A DNA stretch of 64,000 bases from Papaver somniferum. Taxonomy: Eukaryota > Streptophyta > Magnoliopsida > Ranunculales > Papaveraceae. Under the pieces are notes generated by a model. The model saw only the letters and a program-made list of their open reading frames with translations, was not told where the DNA came from and did not search any database. Where the stretch lies: assembly GCF_003573695.1 (NCBI RefSeq), contig NC_039359.1, positions 186,456,813 through 186,520,812 on the forward strand. Reading direction: 5' to 3'. Made by a program: the position numbers and the translations under genes. This document shows positions 22,951-33,153 of this stretch, one piece after another; position 1 is the stretch's first letter, and every line of letters begins with the position of its first letter.

Positions 22951-25779
22951 TCTTAGTTATCTAAGTTAGTGAACGTACTGCCCTAGTGGTAATACCAGAG
23001 CGGGTTAGAAGTCTGACGATGTTTAACCAGTTAACCACACAACAATGTACCCTTTATAATTTCGGAAAATGGGTCATTTGTCCAAATATTTTTAAAACAT
23101 GGTTCAAATGGACGAGTAAAAATTAGTATCGGTGAAATGGACAGTAAAAAAATAGCAAGGATGAAACTCGATTCATCCTGACTTAAACTTAAAAAATAGT
23201 AAGGATGAAAGTGGATGCATCCTGATATAAATTAAAAATAAAAAAAAATATTTGAAAATGGGTAGGATTAAACTGTTTACATCCTGACTATTTTTATATT
23301 TTTGTCCATTTAAACAGTATCAAAATCTAAATGTCCTTTTCATCCAGGAATTGTTGATTTTGATGTTTTTAACCATTTTTCTGTCATAATTTTTATTTTT
23401 AATTCCCATACACTAATATTGAGCCCGAAAGGAATATCCCAAAGTAAGTGATGAATCCCTGTATCAAGAGGATCCAGTTGTTGTTGAACCGAATCCATCC
23501 ACGTCCTCGGATGATGTTTTTGTCCTAAGCAGGTGCTAGTGTGGTGCTCAACCTCAGTCCAAAGTCAGTACAAATATCATGCACATGATCCAATATATCA
23601 ACCAGGCTTTGCTCAAGTTCTCGAGGGTGGGGACCGAGGATGATATGTGTCTTATTACAATTAATGTAAAAGGGCCTACATCTTGAACTAGTGAATTTCA
23701 GTCCCCATAGATAGATGATCTTAACCTCATTAATCAATATAAATGAAGACAAACATGAAAACCCTAGGAAGGACTTGACTAATTTATAAGGAATCAAATT
23801 GAATAAGGCAAGGTTTTCTGTTTTATGTGGGGGCTCACACAGTTAGAGGTATATGGATTTTAGCCTTTGGGAGCTTACTACCAAAAGAGGTGATGATGCA
23901 TATGTGCATATGCATGATGACTGATTTCCAACAACCACAACTACATTCAAAATGTTAAGAGAAATGGGTTTTTATCTAGAACACACACCACCACACACAA
24001 AGATATCAAAACCTAAAAGAAAAATAGAAGTTGAAGAAAATTTGAAAACTGTTACATCAATGTACATGGGTGTAGGAAGTTGACTCTATATAAAACTCAT
24101 TAGTCTCATTAGTTGTTAAATGTCTATTAAGTGGGAGAAATCCATATTTTTGCATGTTCTTCAAACATAATTGAGTCCACAAAGAGAAAGAGATAGAGAA
24201 AGTACTAACACCACCATTGATATTTTTCTTAGTTTTAAATCAACAAACTATGAATACTTATGCATGAGGCTAATAATTATATATAACCTGTTTCCAGATA
24301 TACCTAAATTGGTATCTCTCTCCAAGTGGGTGCGCAAGTGTTTCTTTCAGTTTCAATAGATACTGGTTCTATTTCTATTTTATTTGCAATTGCATTTAGG
24401 AAATTAATCCTTCCATCTTCATAGCTGGCTAATGAAGAGACTTGCATACTTGATTAGAATCCTTATCCTGCCAAGGTTGGTGCAATTCTTCTGCTTGTAT
24501 CGAAGTTTTACATACTCGAGACTCGAGAGAAAGAGAGTGAAGACTGAAGAGTGGACGTTTTGATTATGGTTCCTTGTAAATTTTAGCTGAAATATAACAA
24601 CATGTAGTAATAAAAAGGAAATTAGGGTGAACATAGAATAGTACCTGTACAGTACTTACTGTACACAAGAAGGAACGAAAATCAAAAACACCTTAAACAA
24701 GGCTACAACAGGGGGATCTAAAAAGCACCAACCACATTGAGACACTGAATTGTTGTCACTCAAAACTCTAACAATTTGAATCCCATGTATCATAACCCTG
24801 CTCTTAGATTCCCTTGTTAATTATTAATTAAAGGTATATGCAGTAGAGAAATAAGATATTCAAACACTATAAACAAAATTAACCCCAAATTTTTTATAAA
24901 AGATAGTATTCAATATGATGAAAACCTCTGTTTTTTTTTTCCTCTGGGGGTTCTCAAAGAAAACCGTAATGGAGAGCGTGTTGATAAAGAGCGTGGATAA
25001 CCCAAAAACTAGTTATTAGAAATTTTCCCATGCTACCCATGAACAGGTGAAACTGTCATATGATCTAAGCTTCCCAACCAACGATTAAAGAATGGGACAT
25101 CGTTTTTAGATCATGCTGGCAGCTTCAACAGTTATTGGTGCACGAACCATGATATGACGATAATTACGCATCCGTCGACAAGATAGAGAGAATAATCTCT
25201 AGCCACCGCTACTTCTTTATCCACCTTATTTTCTTTCGCCTTCTTTTCCTTCTTTTCCTTCTTGCTTCTTCTTCTTCTTTGAACTTGTATGAGGATATAT
25301 ATAGATATAGAAAGACGTGGGAGTAAAGAGGAATTTAATTCACATTACTCCAATACTAGTTGGAGAGGTTTTAAAATTGATTAATCACTGTAAAGCTATC
25401 GAAGAAACATTAACTAAAATAATAAAGAAAAAAAAGAGACATATAAACAAGAGACGATGTGGTCCTGAAAATGATTCAAGAAAATTGAATATTATCGCGC
25501 TCACCCCACCACCATGCAGAGTTAATTAGTTTAAGGAGAAACAACAAACCTTTCTTTTGTAGCTGAGAAGTTGACAGAATGACTTACCATGTAGCTGGGA
25601 ATCATCTAATGGGTGCAATAATAAATTGTCTTTTTTTTTTTTTTTTTCCTTTGTCATTAAATTGGATTTTTTAGAAGTTAATTTGTAAATGGCTTTACTC
25701 ACTTGGAAGGAACCTGTGGGATGTTTTATTTTGATCTCCAAGCTTCTTCGCCTCACATGCCAACAGTTATCAGCCAAGA
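22951..25779. other. interval with a short inverted-repeat cluster; no supported gene
   Basis: 23100-23300 holds three imperfect copies of a GGATGAAA...CATCCTGA unit (separate entry). A 90-codon minus-strand frame (23525-23797) has no recognisable domain. 25200-25300 is pyrimidine-rich and followed by an AT-rich GGATATATATAGATATAG that could be a TATA region, but no gene follows. A 17-18 base T run lies near 25631-25648. CCCTAGTGG...AGCGGGTTAG near 22980-23010 vaguely resembles tRNA promoter boxes but is too weak to call. Confidence 0.45.
23100..23300. repeat. three imperfect GGATGAAA...CATCCTGA inverted units
   Basis: AAGGATGAAACTCGATTCATCCTGAC, AAGGATGAAAGTGGATGCATCC and GTAGGATTAAACTG...CATCCTGAC occur at ~55-90 base spacing. 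In each, AGGATG is followed about ten bases later by its reverse complement CATCCT, so each can form a small hairpin. AT-rich spacers lie between. This looks like a short miniature-element or satellite fragment; I cannot name the family. Confidence 0.55.
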
Positions 25780-28164
25780 ATGACAGCAAAAAGAAGCCAG
25801 AGTTTAAGCGCTTGTCGGAAGAAGATAGGCTATGGGCATTTTCAAGCTGCGATTCGCGTCTTGTCTTCTAATGGGTTAGCACCTCGCAATGAGAGTATCT
25901 TGTCTGAATTGCAATCCAAACACCCTGCAGCTCCTCCACCCTCTATTCCGGACGACGTTGCAATTGGTGACTCCATAACGGTTGATTCAAGGGTTGTCGT
26001 TTGCGCCATTAAAAGATTTCTTAGAGGTACTTCTTGTGGTCGGGACGGTTTGCGTGCTCAGCATTTAGTCGACGTGTTGAGTGGTGAAGCAGCGGCTGTT
26101 GCTGACGAGTTGGTGGCTTCGAGTACCAGGGTTGTCAACCTTTGGTTGGCTGGTAAGTGTCCTAAAGTCTTAGGAGATCTTATTGCTAGTGCACCCCTTA
26201 CACCTTTACTCAAATCCTGAGGTGGTCTTAGGCCAATTGCAGTTGGTACTATTTGGCGTCGTTTGGTCTCTAAGATGGCTGCCTTTTCTATGGGTAAGGA
26301 TATGCAATCTTAATTTGGGGACTATCAATTTGGTGTTGGAGTTCCGGTGGGGGGACAAAGAATACTTCATGTTGTCAATGGTTTGCTGGAGTTGAAAGGT
26401 CATTCGGATAGCATGTCAATGTTGCTTATTGATTTTACAAATGCATTCAACATGGTGAGTAGGTCTTATCTTATTAAAGAGGTCCGACTTTATTGTCCAG
26501 GTATTTCTCGTTGGGTTGAATTTTTTTATGCCAGGCCTGCTAATCTTTACTATGACCAATACATCCTGTCTTCTGCGCTCGGTGTTCAGCAAGGTGATCC
26601 TCTCGGTCCCCTTTTGTTTTCCTTTACACTTCTCCCTCTAGTGAAGTCCAATGCTTCTCGTTGTAAGCTTGATTTGCATGCCTGGTAAATGGATGATGGT
26701 ACTACCATCGGTGACACGATGCAGGTTGCCAGAGATTTGAGTATTATTGAAACCGAAGGTCCGAGCAGAGGTCTTGATCTCAATATCAAGAAAACTGAAA
26801 TTTTTTGGCCTACAGTTGATCCACGTAGCATGGAGATAGGTGTTTTTCCCCCCTGATATTGGTAGGCCTAGCAAGGGAGTTAAGCTTTTAGTGGACCTGT
26901 GAGCTTAGATTTGGATTTCATGAGTGACATGGCGATTAATAGGGTGAATAAAACTATTCAGCTAATGTCTGCTATCAAAAAAGCTCAAGGATCCTCAAAG
27001 TGAGATGTTGTTACTCCGAAACTGTGTCGGTGTATCAAGATTATATTTGGATATGCGCACTACGAATCCGGTAGATCTATAACAGGCCTATGATCTCTTT
27101 GATGACCACTTGTTCCAATATTTGAGATTTTTAATCACTGGAGATGGACCTGGTAATTTTGGGCCTTTGCAACAGAGACTGGCTACTCTTCCTATCAAGG
27201 ATGGAGGGCTTGGCATATGTACCATGGCTGACACTCGCACCTATTGTTATCTTGCTTCTCAGAGTCAGACTGCTTCGGTGGGGAAGGTGATACTTGGTAG
27301 TTCTTTCTCAAGCGATAATGGGGTCGCCTATCAGTTGGCTCTTCAGAAATTCATTCAGGTATTTGGTTTGATTTCCACCTTTTACGTCGATGACACTGAC
27401 CCCCCCCCCCCCCCCCCTCTATGCACTTCTTGGAAGTTACTTATTTTGATGCAATCAAGAAGCAAATCTCCGACCAATTTACTATATCTGCAAGAGACTC
27501 CATTATTTGGCAATGCAATCAGATCAAACATGCTCGGGATTATCTTTTGGATGTTCCGATCAGTGGTTTAGATCAATACCTTGGCCTCAGACAGTTCAGA
27601 ACTGTAGTTTGCTATCGTCTTGGTATCCCTTTATTTGCTGATGACGGGTTGTGCTCGTGTTGCAATAGTTCTATGGATATCTTTGGTGATCACGCGCTTC
27701 ACTGTGCTAATGATTTTGGATTAAAATTCCGCCATGACTTAGTATGTGATGTAATTGTGAATATTTGTTTCAAAGATGGTGTCCATGCACACAAGGAGGT
27801 TTCTTTGGGTCTTATTACAAATAATAACAAGGATTTACGTCCAGCGGATATCCTTGTTCTAAATTGGGAAAATGTCCAACATGTGTGTATGGATGTCACA
27901 GGGGTATTATCCTTTACTGGAGATGGTGTTCGTTCTTTCGTCCCATGCCAGGCTATCTCTAAAGCAATTTCACGTAAACGTTCTAAATATTTGAAAGAGT
28001 GTACCTCGCATGGTTATGGTTTGGGTGTGTTAGCCTTTACTACTTTAGGGGAACTTAGTGAGGATACTATTTGTTGTTTCAAACGTTTGAAGAACTGTTT
28101 AGTCAGCCATGACGCTCGTAGTGGTCTAGGTAGTTTTATTTTCATAGATTGGGTGTTGCTATAA
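25780..28164 (+). pseudogene. non-LTR retroelement protein: reverse transcriptase plus CCHC and restriction-like endonuclease, broken
   Basis: The RT is not of the L1 sort. Motifs in order: GLRPIAVGTIWRRLVSK, LLIDFTNAFN (catalytic Asp, ~26428-26450), GVQQGDPLGPLLFS (26581 on), a [stop]MDDGT box at 26686-26700, GLDLNIKKTEIF. The C-terminus has a metal site CSCCNSSMDIFGDHALHC (27652-27705), then RPADILV...CMDVTG (27838-27901), resembling the (K/R)PD...D nuclease signature of R2-type elements, which nick DNA to prime reverse transcription. Damage: stops at 26218, 26311 and 26686, shifts near 26845 and in an 18-base C run (27400-27417). The N-terminus and ends are not found. The clade assignment is inference. 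Confidence 0.7.
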
Positions 28165-28379
28165 AAAAAAAGAGTTGGTGATCAGCTTGTTGCTCGACTA
28201 CCAACTAAAAACTCTGTAGTTTGAATCATTAATTTGTTCACAGTTCATATACGTTCTGAATTTTCAGTACCGAACTCAAAATATTAAATGAGGATTATTT
28301 AAAAAAAATTTGTAAAATCGACTAAATTCGAGTGATTTCTCCATGAATTATACATATTCTTCTATTACTCTTTCTAGGC
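28165..28379. other. short non-coding stretch between two LINE remnants
   Basis: Starts with ATAAAAAAAAAGAG after the stop of the preceding element, which may be a degenerate A tail. It then carries AT-rich text without a recognised feature. It probably holds the 3' untranslated region of the nuclease-type element and the 5' truncation point of the following LINE. Confidence 0.4.
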
Positions 28380-28389
28380 CTGACATGGA

Positions 28390-29658
28390 ATGGCAAAAGT
28401 TGATTTGGTTTAAGGATTTTATTCATGAACATTCGTTTATAGGGTGACTGGGTATGCACAAAAGATTAAAGACTAGATGTAAATTTGTCCAACAGGGAGT
28501 AAACTTCTTTTGATGCTTCATGTTTTTGTTTTATATGCGAAAGCCGGACCCAGACCCCTACCCGAACCCATCCAGTTGGACTGGCCCCACTGCCAGACCT
28601 AACACCGCCAAACCCACTATACAACTGATCTATTACAAACCTTTACGGCGAGGATTGAACCATGACTTCCTCCTTATTGGAGTGATGGGATATCACTGAG
28701 ATATGCTCTTGGACCCAAAAATAGAATGATATGATGCTTCACGTTTACTTTGTAATGAAGCACCTGAAGACAAAAATCACATTTTATGTGGTTTCCCCTT
28801 TTCCTATGTTATTTGGCAAGGTATCATGTATAAGTTACGCTATAATAGGACTTGTCTAGTGAATAGGGATCTTGAGCTTAAATGGTGTGCAGAGCATTTT
28901 ACAGGAGAATGTGTTGTTGTTTCCATTAAAAATCTTGCCTTGAACAGTTTCATCTATCACATTTGGAAAGAGCGAAACAAGAGACCCTATTCCAATTCCG
29001 CCAGTTCCTTTGCTTCTATTAGTTTTCTCATTGTTGCTGATGTCAGATAGAAAGTTATGGATGGTAAGTTTTCTGATGTTGATATTCCTTTTGTGAGAAC
29101 TTTTTTGAATAGATGGGGAGTTTCTTTCCTTTTGAAATAAAAGAAAAGGGTTGCATGTTCATGGAAATTCCCCTCTCCATATGAAATTATGATTAATTTT
29201 GATGGCTCTAGGAAGGATGACTCTGGTGGTTTTTTTGTTATCATGAGAGATAATAATGGTAATCCTGTTCCTGCGGCTATTGATGGAACAGTTCTGACTC
29301 TAATCTGTCTTTGAAACTACAAAGTGCATAGCTTGCTATGAAGTTGGCCATCTAGAAAAATCATATGTTGGTTCACCTTAATACTGACTCTATGTATGTT
29401 TATAATTTGATGACTAGTAAAACCCCTGAACCTGGTTGGGAGGTTTTGAGGGTATGGAGGAGAATTTGTCAGTTGACACAGAAGTTTAAAAGACTCAGAG
29501 TTGGACATTGTTATAGGAAAAGCAATCGGGCAGCTGATTCGTTACCTGCTATTCATCCCTTGATTTATTTTTTGGAGATTGACATTAACGATTTCTGCCC
29601 GAAGTTTCTTCATATTATTCAAGAAGATAGAAGCATGAAGATTTACTATAGACACTAG
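28390..29658 (+). pseudogene. L1 LINE zf-RVT and RNase H remnant
   Basis: KLIWFKDFIHEHSFIG, a stop, then HKRLKTRCKFVQQG is the start of zf-RVT; the SINE interrupts here. After it, in another frame, LLCNEAPEDKNHILCGFPF gives the C...H-x3-C site and IYHIWKERNKR follows. RNase H begins INFDGSRKDDSGG near 29190 with the first Asp kept. Later blocks NTDSMYVYNLM (Asp) and YRKSNRAADSLP (Asp) are in the frame 29365-29658. At least three stops or shifts lie between. Not functional. Confidence 0.8.
28526..28732 (-). mobile_element. tRNA-derived SINE-like element (about 0.2 kb)
   Basis: Flanked by a 14-bp direct repeat with one mismatch: GATGCTTCATGTTT (28512-28525) and GATGCTTCACGTTT (28733-28746). 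On the minus strand it has a box-A-like ATCTCAGTGATATC (~28690-28703) and, about 30 bases on, a box-B-like GGTTCAATCCTCG (~28656-28668), the spacing of an internal Pol III promoter. A TG-rich body and an A-rich tail (ATAAAACAAAAAC) follow. It sits inside the LINE zf-RVT coding region, and the repeat explains the frame jump there. Confidence 0.75.
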
Positions 29659-29744
29659 TTTTGTTTGGTTTGGTTGGTTTTTGTTTCCTCTGTTTGTTTT
29701 TTTGGTTGTAAGGTTTGGGTCTCCTTAATCCAGCGGAACATTTC

Positions 29745-30443
29745 TGTTAGAGAACTTATCGTTCGAACTCGCAAGCGTTGTTATCTCAAGCTTGTTTGTC
29801 AAGTTTAGTTGCCAAAACTATAAGTATTGATTTCTAGTCTACTTATAGTTATGTCTCGGATTAGGATGGAATGTGTAGTTGAGCTTTAGACTTCACGACG
29901 TTCATCGATTGAAGACGAAGAACTACTAAGGGGAGATTGTGGTACTTCATCAACAAAAGGTATGTGGTGACTTGAACTCATCTATCACTCAGAAGTCTAT
30001 TCTATTCTATCTCCTAGTGAGACAAAGTCGTATAGCTATATATACTTTACTTATACACATTTGATATTTCGAGATGAGTTTAACTTCCTTATATCTTTCT
30101 CGAAATATGTGTTGGAAAGCTTTTTGCTTTAACTACGTTCATCATTATTCTTGAAGAAAGTCAAAATATGATCATATGAAAATCACCTGGTAACATCTTA
30201 CAAGATTTGTGTGAGACAGTCATTTAATGTAGACTCATAATGTTCCATATTGATCATTTAACACTTGAAAATTTCTTATAAGCTAATAGTTTATGTGAGA
30301 TAGCTATTGTCTTATTCTAAGAATGTTTCAATGATTGAAATGGGAGTTAAGAGCTAAAACCCATGTATGGACACATTACGGTTTGTGTACTTAGTATATG
30401 AACTGTTTTGACGAAATTCATGACCATAAGTTTTCATACCCGT
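29745..30443 (+). repeat. element B 5' LTR, first piece
   Basis: Starts TGTTAGAGAACTTATCG and matches the start of the B 3' LTR (55663 on). It stops at CATACCCGT, where the Tat-like element begins. CCCGT (30439-30443) is repeated at 42184-42188, so the LTR resumes at 42189. The break lies inside one of the CATACCCGTTCGCAAAC repeat units of this LTR. Confidence 0.88.
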
Positions 30444-31194
30444 TGTTGATGGTGGTTTTTAGCTTAGGGTTAAAATCGTAAAATCTTGCACCTGATGTGA
30501 CGTCACTCTGCAAGGAAACGGTGTCGTGGGTGCTAACCTCTCCACTGGCATATTTATTGAGCCATTCAATATATTTACATGAAATTTATCCAGACTGGCG
30601 AATGTAGAAACCATCCCAAACGCTCTATAAATTTCGGCACTTCACCAATACAAGACTCACTGAGTATTTTCCTGTGCTATGTTCCCCGGAAGAACCCTTA
30701 ATATCGGTATGGCATGACGGATTTATGTTCACTCGCAGCGGAGTAGCCTGAACCTCCAAGTACCAAAGTTAAAGCTATCGCACGAAATGCTCAGACGGAA
30801 AGCTCACTGCATTTTGTAGATGAGGATTTTTGTGGCAGCATACAAAATCCAGCCAATTATTGTGATAACTCACAAAAACTCATAAACCCGACTAATTTGC
30901 AAAATCAGGGTTTCGCTCCCCGCGCAATACACTAGACCCCGTTGGTCGAAAAACTATGCTTAGCCAAGCTAGGCGATTAAATCCGCCACGGCGCACTGGA
31001 AGTGTGTCCACTCCCTAGCTTGCCGGCCCCACTTCCCATCGACCAATCAGATCGCTCTAAACCCTCCACACTCACACAGAAGTGTAGCCACGCCCATGCC
31101 TGGCTGACCCTCTTACATTAACCAATCAGGTTGCTTTAAAATCACCACATTGTTGGAAAGAAAAAAACCGCGCCATATGTCGCAAAGCCAATTG

Positions 31195-31575
31195 GATTCC
31201 CAAAACCCGCGCCAAACGCGCATGCCAGGCGCACATGCCAAACGTCATGCCAAACATGCCAAGCAGCATGCCAAACTCGCCAAACACGCATGCCCGACAC
31301 ACATACCAATCAGCATGCCAAACATGCCAAGCAGCATGCCAAACTCGCCAAACGCGCATGCCAGGCGCACATACCAATCGGGATGCCAAACATGCCAAGC
31401 AGCATGCCAAAATCGCTAAACGCGCATGCCAGGCGCACATGCCTAACTTTCCAAACGCGCATGCCAGGCGCACATGCCAAAAGCGCATGCCAGGCGCACG
31501 TACCAAACGGCATGCCAAACTTGCCAAAACGCGCATGCCAGGCGCACATGCCAAACGACATGCCATATATGCTAA
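31195..31575. repeat. GCATGC-rich tandem array in the 5' LTR
   Basis: Alternating short units (CGCGCATGCCAGGCGCACATGCC, AAACATGCCAAGCAGCATGCC and AACTCGCCAAA types) are arranged in higher-order blocks of roughly 65-70 bases. The palindrome GCATGC occurs more than ten times. The same array, with different copy order, is in the 3' LTR at 40725-41035. Confidence 0.85.
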
Positions 31576-32269
31576 TTAGGGTTTCAGCATGCTAAACCCT
31601 AATTTAGACAAAGTTTCCAGCCATACAAGTTCACCACCGAGCTGACAGACTTGTGGAAACTTTCAGGCGACCAGCCGCCTAAAACTAATGGTCATGGCTA
31701 CGTCAGGCTCCACTTGCACCATCGTGCCACTGGCATGCACGAGCCATGTCGCATTACCACTAGCGTGCACCAAAAACGCCACTACGCCATCTTTAGGCGC
31801 TAATATAAGGTAGCCATAACCAACGGCTAACCTTCCTCCTGAGATGATATCTCAGCCATCCAAGTTCGCCACCGATATGGAAGGCTTATGAAAAGTTTCA
31901 GGCGACCATCCAGGACGAGTCTACTAGCACCACATGTTATTTTCCTGCGGCAAGCCCCTTGACTTTAACTTTCCACACGTAGGAAAGTGCTACATGTTTT
32001 CCACGAAAACACTCGAGACATTAAAACATGTCACAAACTGGGGGATACTCATCAGGGTATTGGTCTGGCGGTTTACAGCGCGCGGCATGCAATACGCCCG
32101 TTACAAGAAAGCGTCATAAAGAGAGGCGGTTAGTAATGACAAAAAATAATGATAAAACGTATCCTTCACTATGGAAACATCAATTCCAGGCGTTACCCGT
32201 TACTCTTTTCTTCCACCGCTCAACCGTTTCCACTTCCTGCGGGACCAGGGTACATTTTGTTGCGACTTG

Positions 32270-32277
32270 TATAAATA
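32270..32277 (+). promoter_or_regulatory. TATA box of the Tat/Ogre-like LTR
   Basis: TATAAATA followed by GGTCTCACC, about 380 bases before the LTR end. The 3' LTR has the same box at 41801-41808. It fixes the element's transcription as plus strand, opposite to its passenger gene. Confidence 0.7.
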
Positions 32278-32653
32278 GGTCTCACCTATTTTCCACCAAA
32301 AACAAGTTTTGGTCGGGGGAACAATACAACATTCAGAAATCACCTGATAGATTTTTCATTCAGCAAGGCAGTCCAATTTTCTGATCCAAGTCACAAAACA
32401 CCCACACTTCCAGAACTACGATTCTGGTCTCAACACTTTCTTCGCTTCCCTCCCTAAGACCAGCCCTTTCCTTCCACTTTGTGACCGAAGCAAGTCTGAA
32501 ACGGCCATTTCTTGGTTTAGGCCAGATTTGTACAGATTGATCTCTCGAATCCAAAGTACTCCCGTGCAGTACATTGTTTATGGTTTAGACTCATTTCTCA
32601 TCCACACACACGAATTTACCAAAATCAGCAGAAAACGTTTTCACCCAAAAACA

Positions 32654-32672
32654 ATTGGCGACCACAGTGGGA
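32654..32672 (+). other. primer-binding site of the Tat/Ogre-like element
   Basis: ATTGGCGACCACAGTGGGA follows the LTR end. TGGCGAC(C/T)...GGGG-type primer sites are typical of Tat/Ogre gypsy elements; I recall a tRNA-Arg primer for Ogre but cannot confirm the tRNA here. Confidence 0.65.
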
Positions 32673-32738
32673 GATTAATCTCTCAGTTAAAATATCAACT
32701 TCCAATTCCAAATTTCATTCTTCAACCCAGATATCAAG

Positions 32739-32900
32739 ATGGTAGAAGCAAACGACGCAGGGTTCAACGGCTCAGCTGTCGGTTATTACACGATGAGGAA
32801 GGACTGTGGACTTCTCACAATCACAACGACGTCAACCACAAAACTCAGACTTACGCACGGAAGATCCATTTTGTTGGGTGAACCTAAAAAGCGATCATGA
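32739..32900 (+). CDS. 53-codon sense ORF just after the primer site
   Basis: ATG at 32739, TGA at 32898-32900; begins MVEANDAGFN. It is in the position of gag and follows a leader of about 70 bases. It has no domain I recognise and is too short for gag, so it may be a gag stub left after the rest was replaced. Low confidence that it is translated. Confidence 0.3.
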   Translation: MVEANDAGFNGSAVGYYTMRKDCGLLTITTTSTTKLRLTHGRSILLGEPKKRS

Positions 32901-33153
32901 TCGAAACAGCACTATTCTAAAATTCATTCCAAAGAATAATCCAAAACCCTCATAGGTAACAATTATCTATCAATCCAAAAATCCAAAAAAAAATAAAAAT
33001 GAATCAAAACATAAGCTACGCGTTTTGTTTGCCTTTCAAAAAAGAAAAACCTAAGAAAAAAGAAGTCCAGAAGACAGAAGATATTCAAGGAAAATCATTC
33101 AGCAATGGCTTGCTCTTCTTAGAGAAATCCTCCTTCGCGTTTTGGAGAGCCTC

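Larger units (their letters stand above)
28380..29744 (+). mobile_element. 5'-truncated L1-type LINE, plus strand, split by a SINE and by element B
   Basis: The kept part is the ORF2 end (zf-RVT and RNase H) and a T/G-rich 3' UTR ending at 29744 against element B. After element B, 58140-58163 reads GTTTC, AAAACCGGGG and a run of A, which I take as the LINE's last bases and poly(A). The flanks ATTTC (29740-29744) and GTTTC (58140-58144) are the slightly decayed target duplication of B. Confidence 0.8.
30444..32653 (+). repeat. 5' LTR of the Tat/Ogre-like element (2.2 kb)
   Basis: Starts TGTTGATGGTGGTTTTTAGC and ends CACCCAAAAACA directly before the primer site. It contains a GCATGC-rich array (31195-31575) and a TATA box TATAAATA (32270-32277) in sense orientation. 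Long frames on both strands at 31126-31579 are created by the array and are not genes. Confidence 0.9.

Noticed and set aside
22975..23015. Possible tRNA gene or SINE head (CCCTAGTGGTAATACCAGAGCGGGTT)
   Set aside because: Box-A/B likeness is partial, no cloverleaf can be drawn and no flanking repeat was found.
23525..23797. 90-codon minus-strand frame ending in GLRLSTTLAPA
   Set aside because: Could be an exon, but there is no recognised domain, and no splice-supported neighbours were found.
25293..25312. TATA-like AT stretch as a host-gene promoter
   Set aside because: No coding region follows before the R2-like element remnant; AT-rich chance match is likely.
31126..31579. Long overlapping frames on both strands (MACRLACAPGMRV-like and AKHAKQHAKLAKHA-like)
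   Set aside because: Produced by the GCATGC tandem array, which stays open in several frames; the same artefact occurs at 40606-41042. No domain and no start context.
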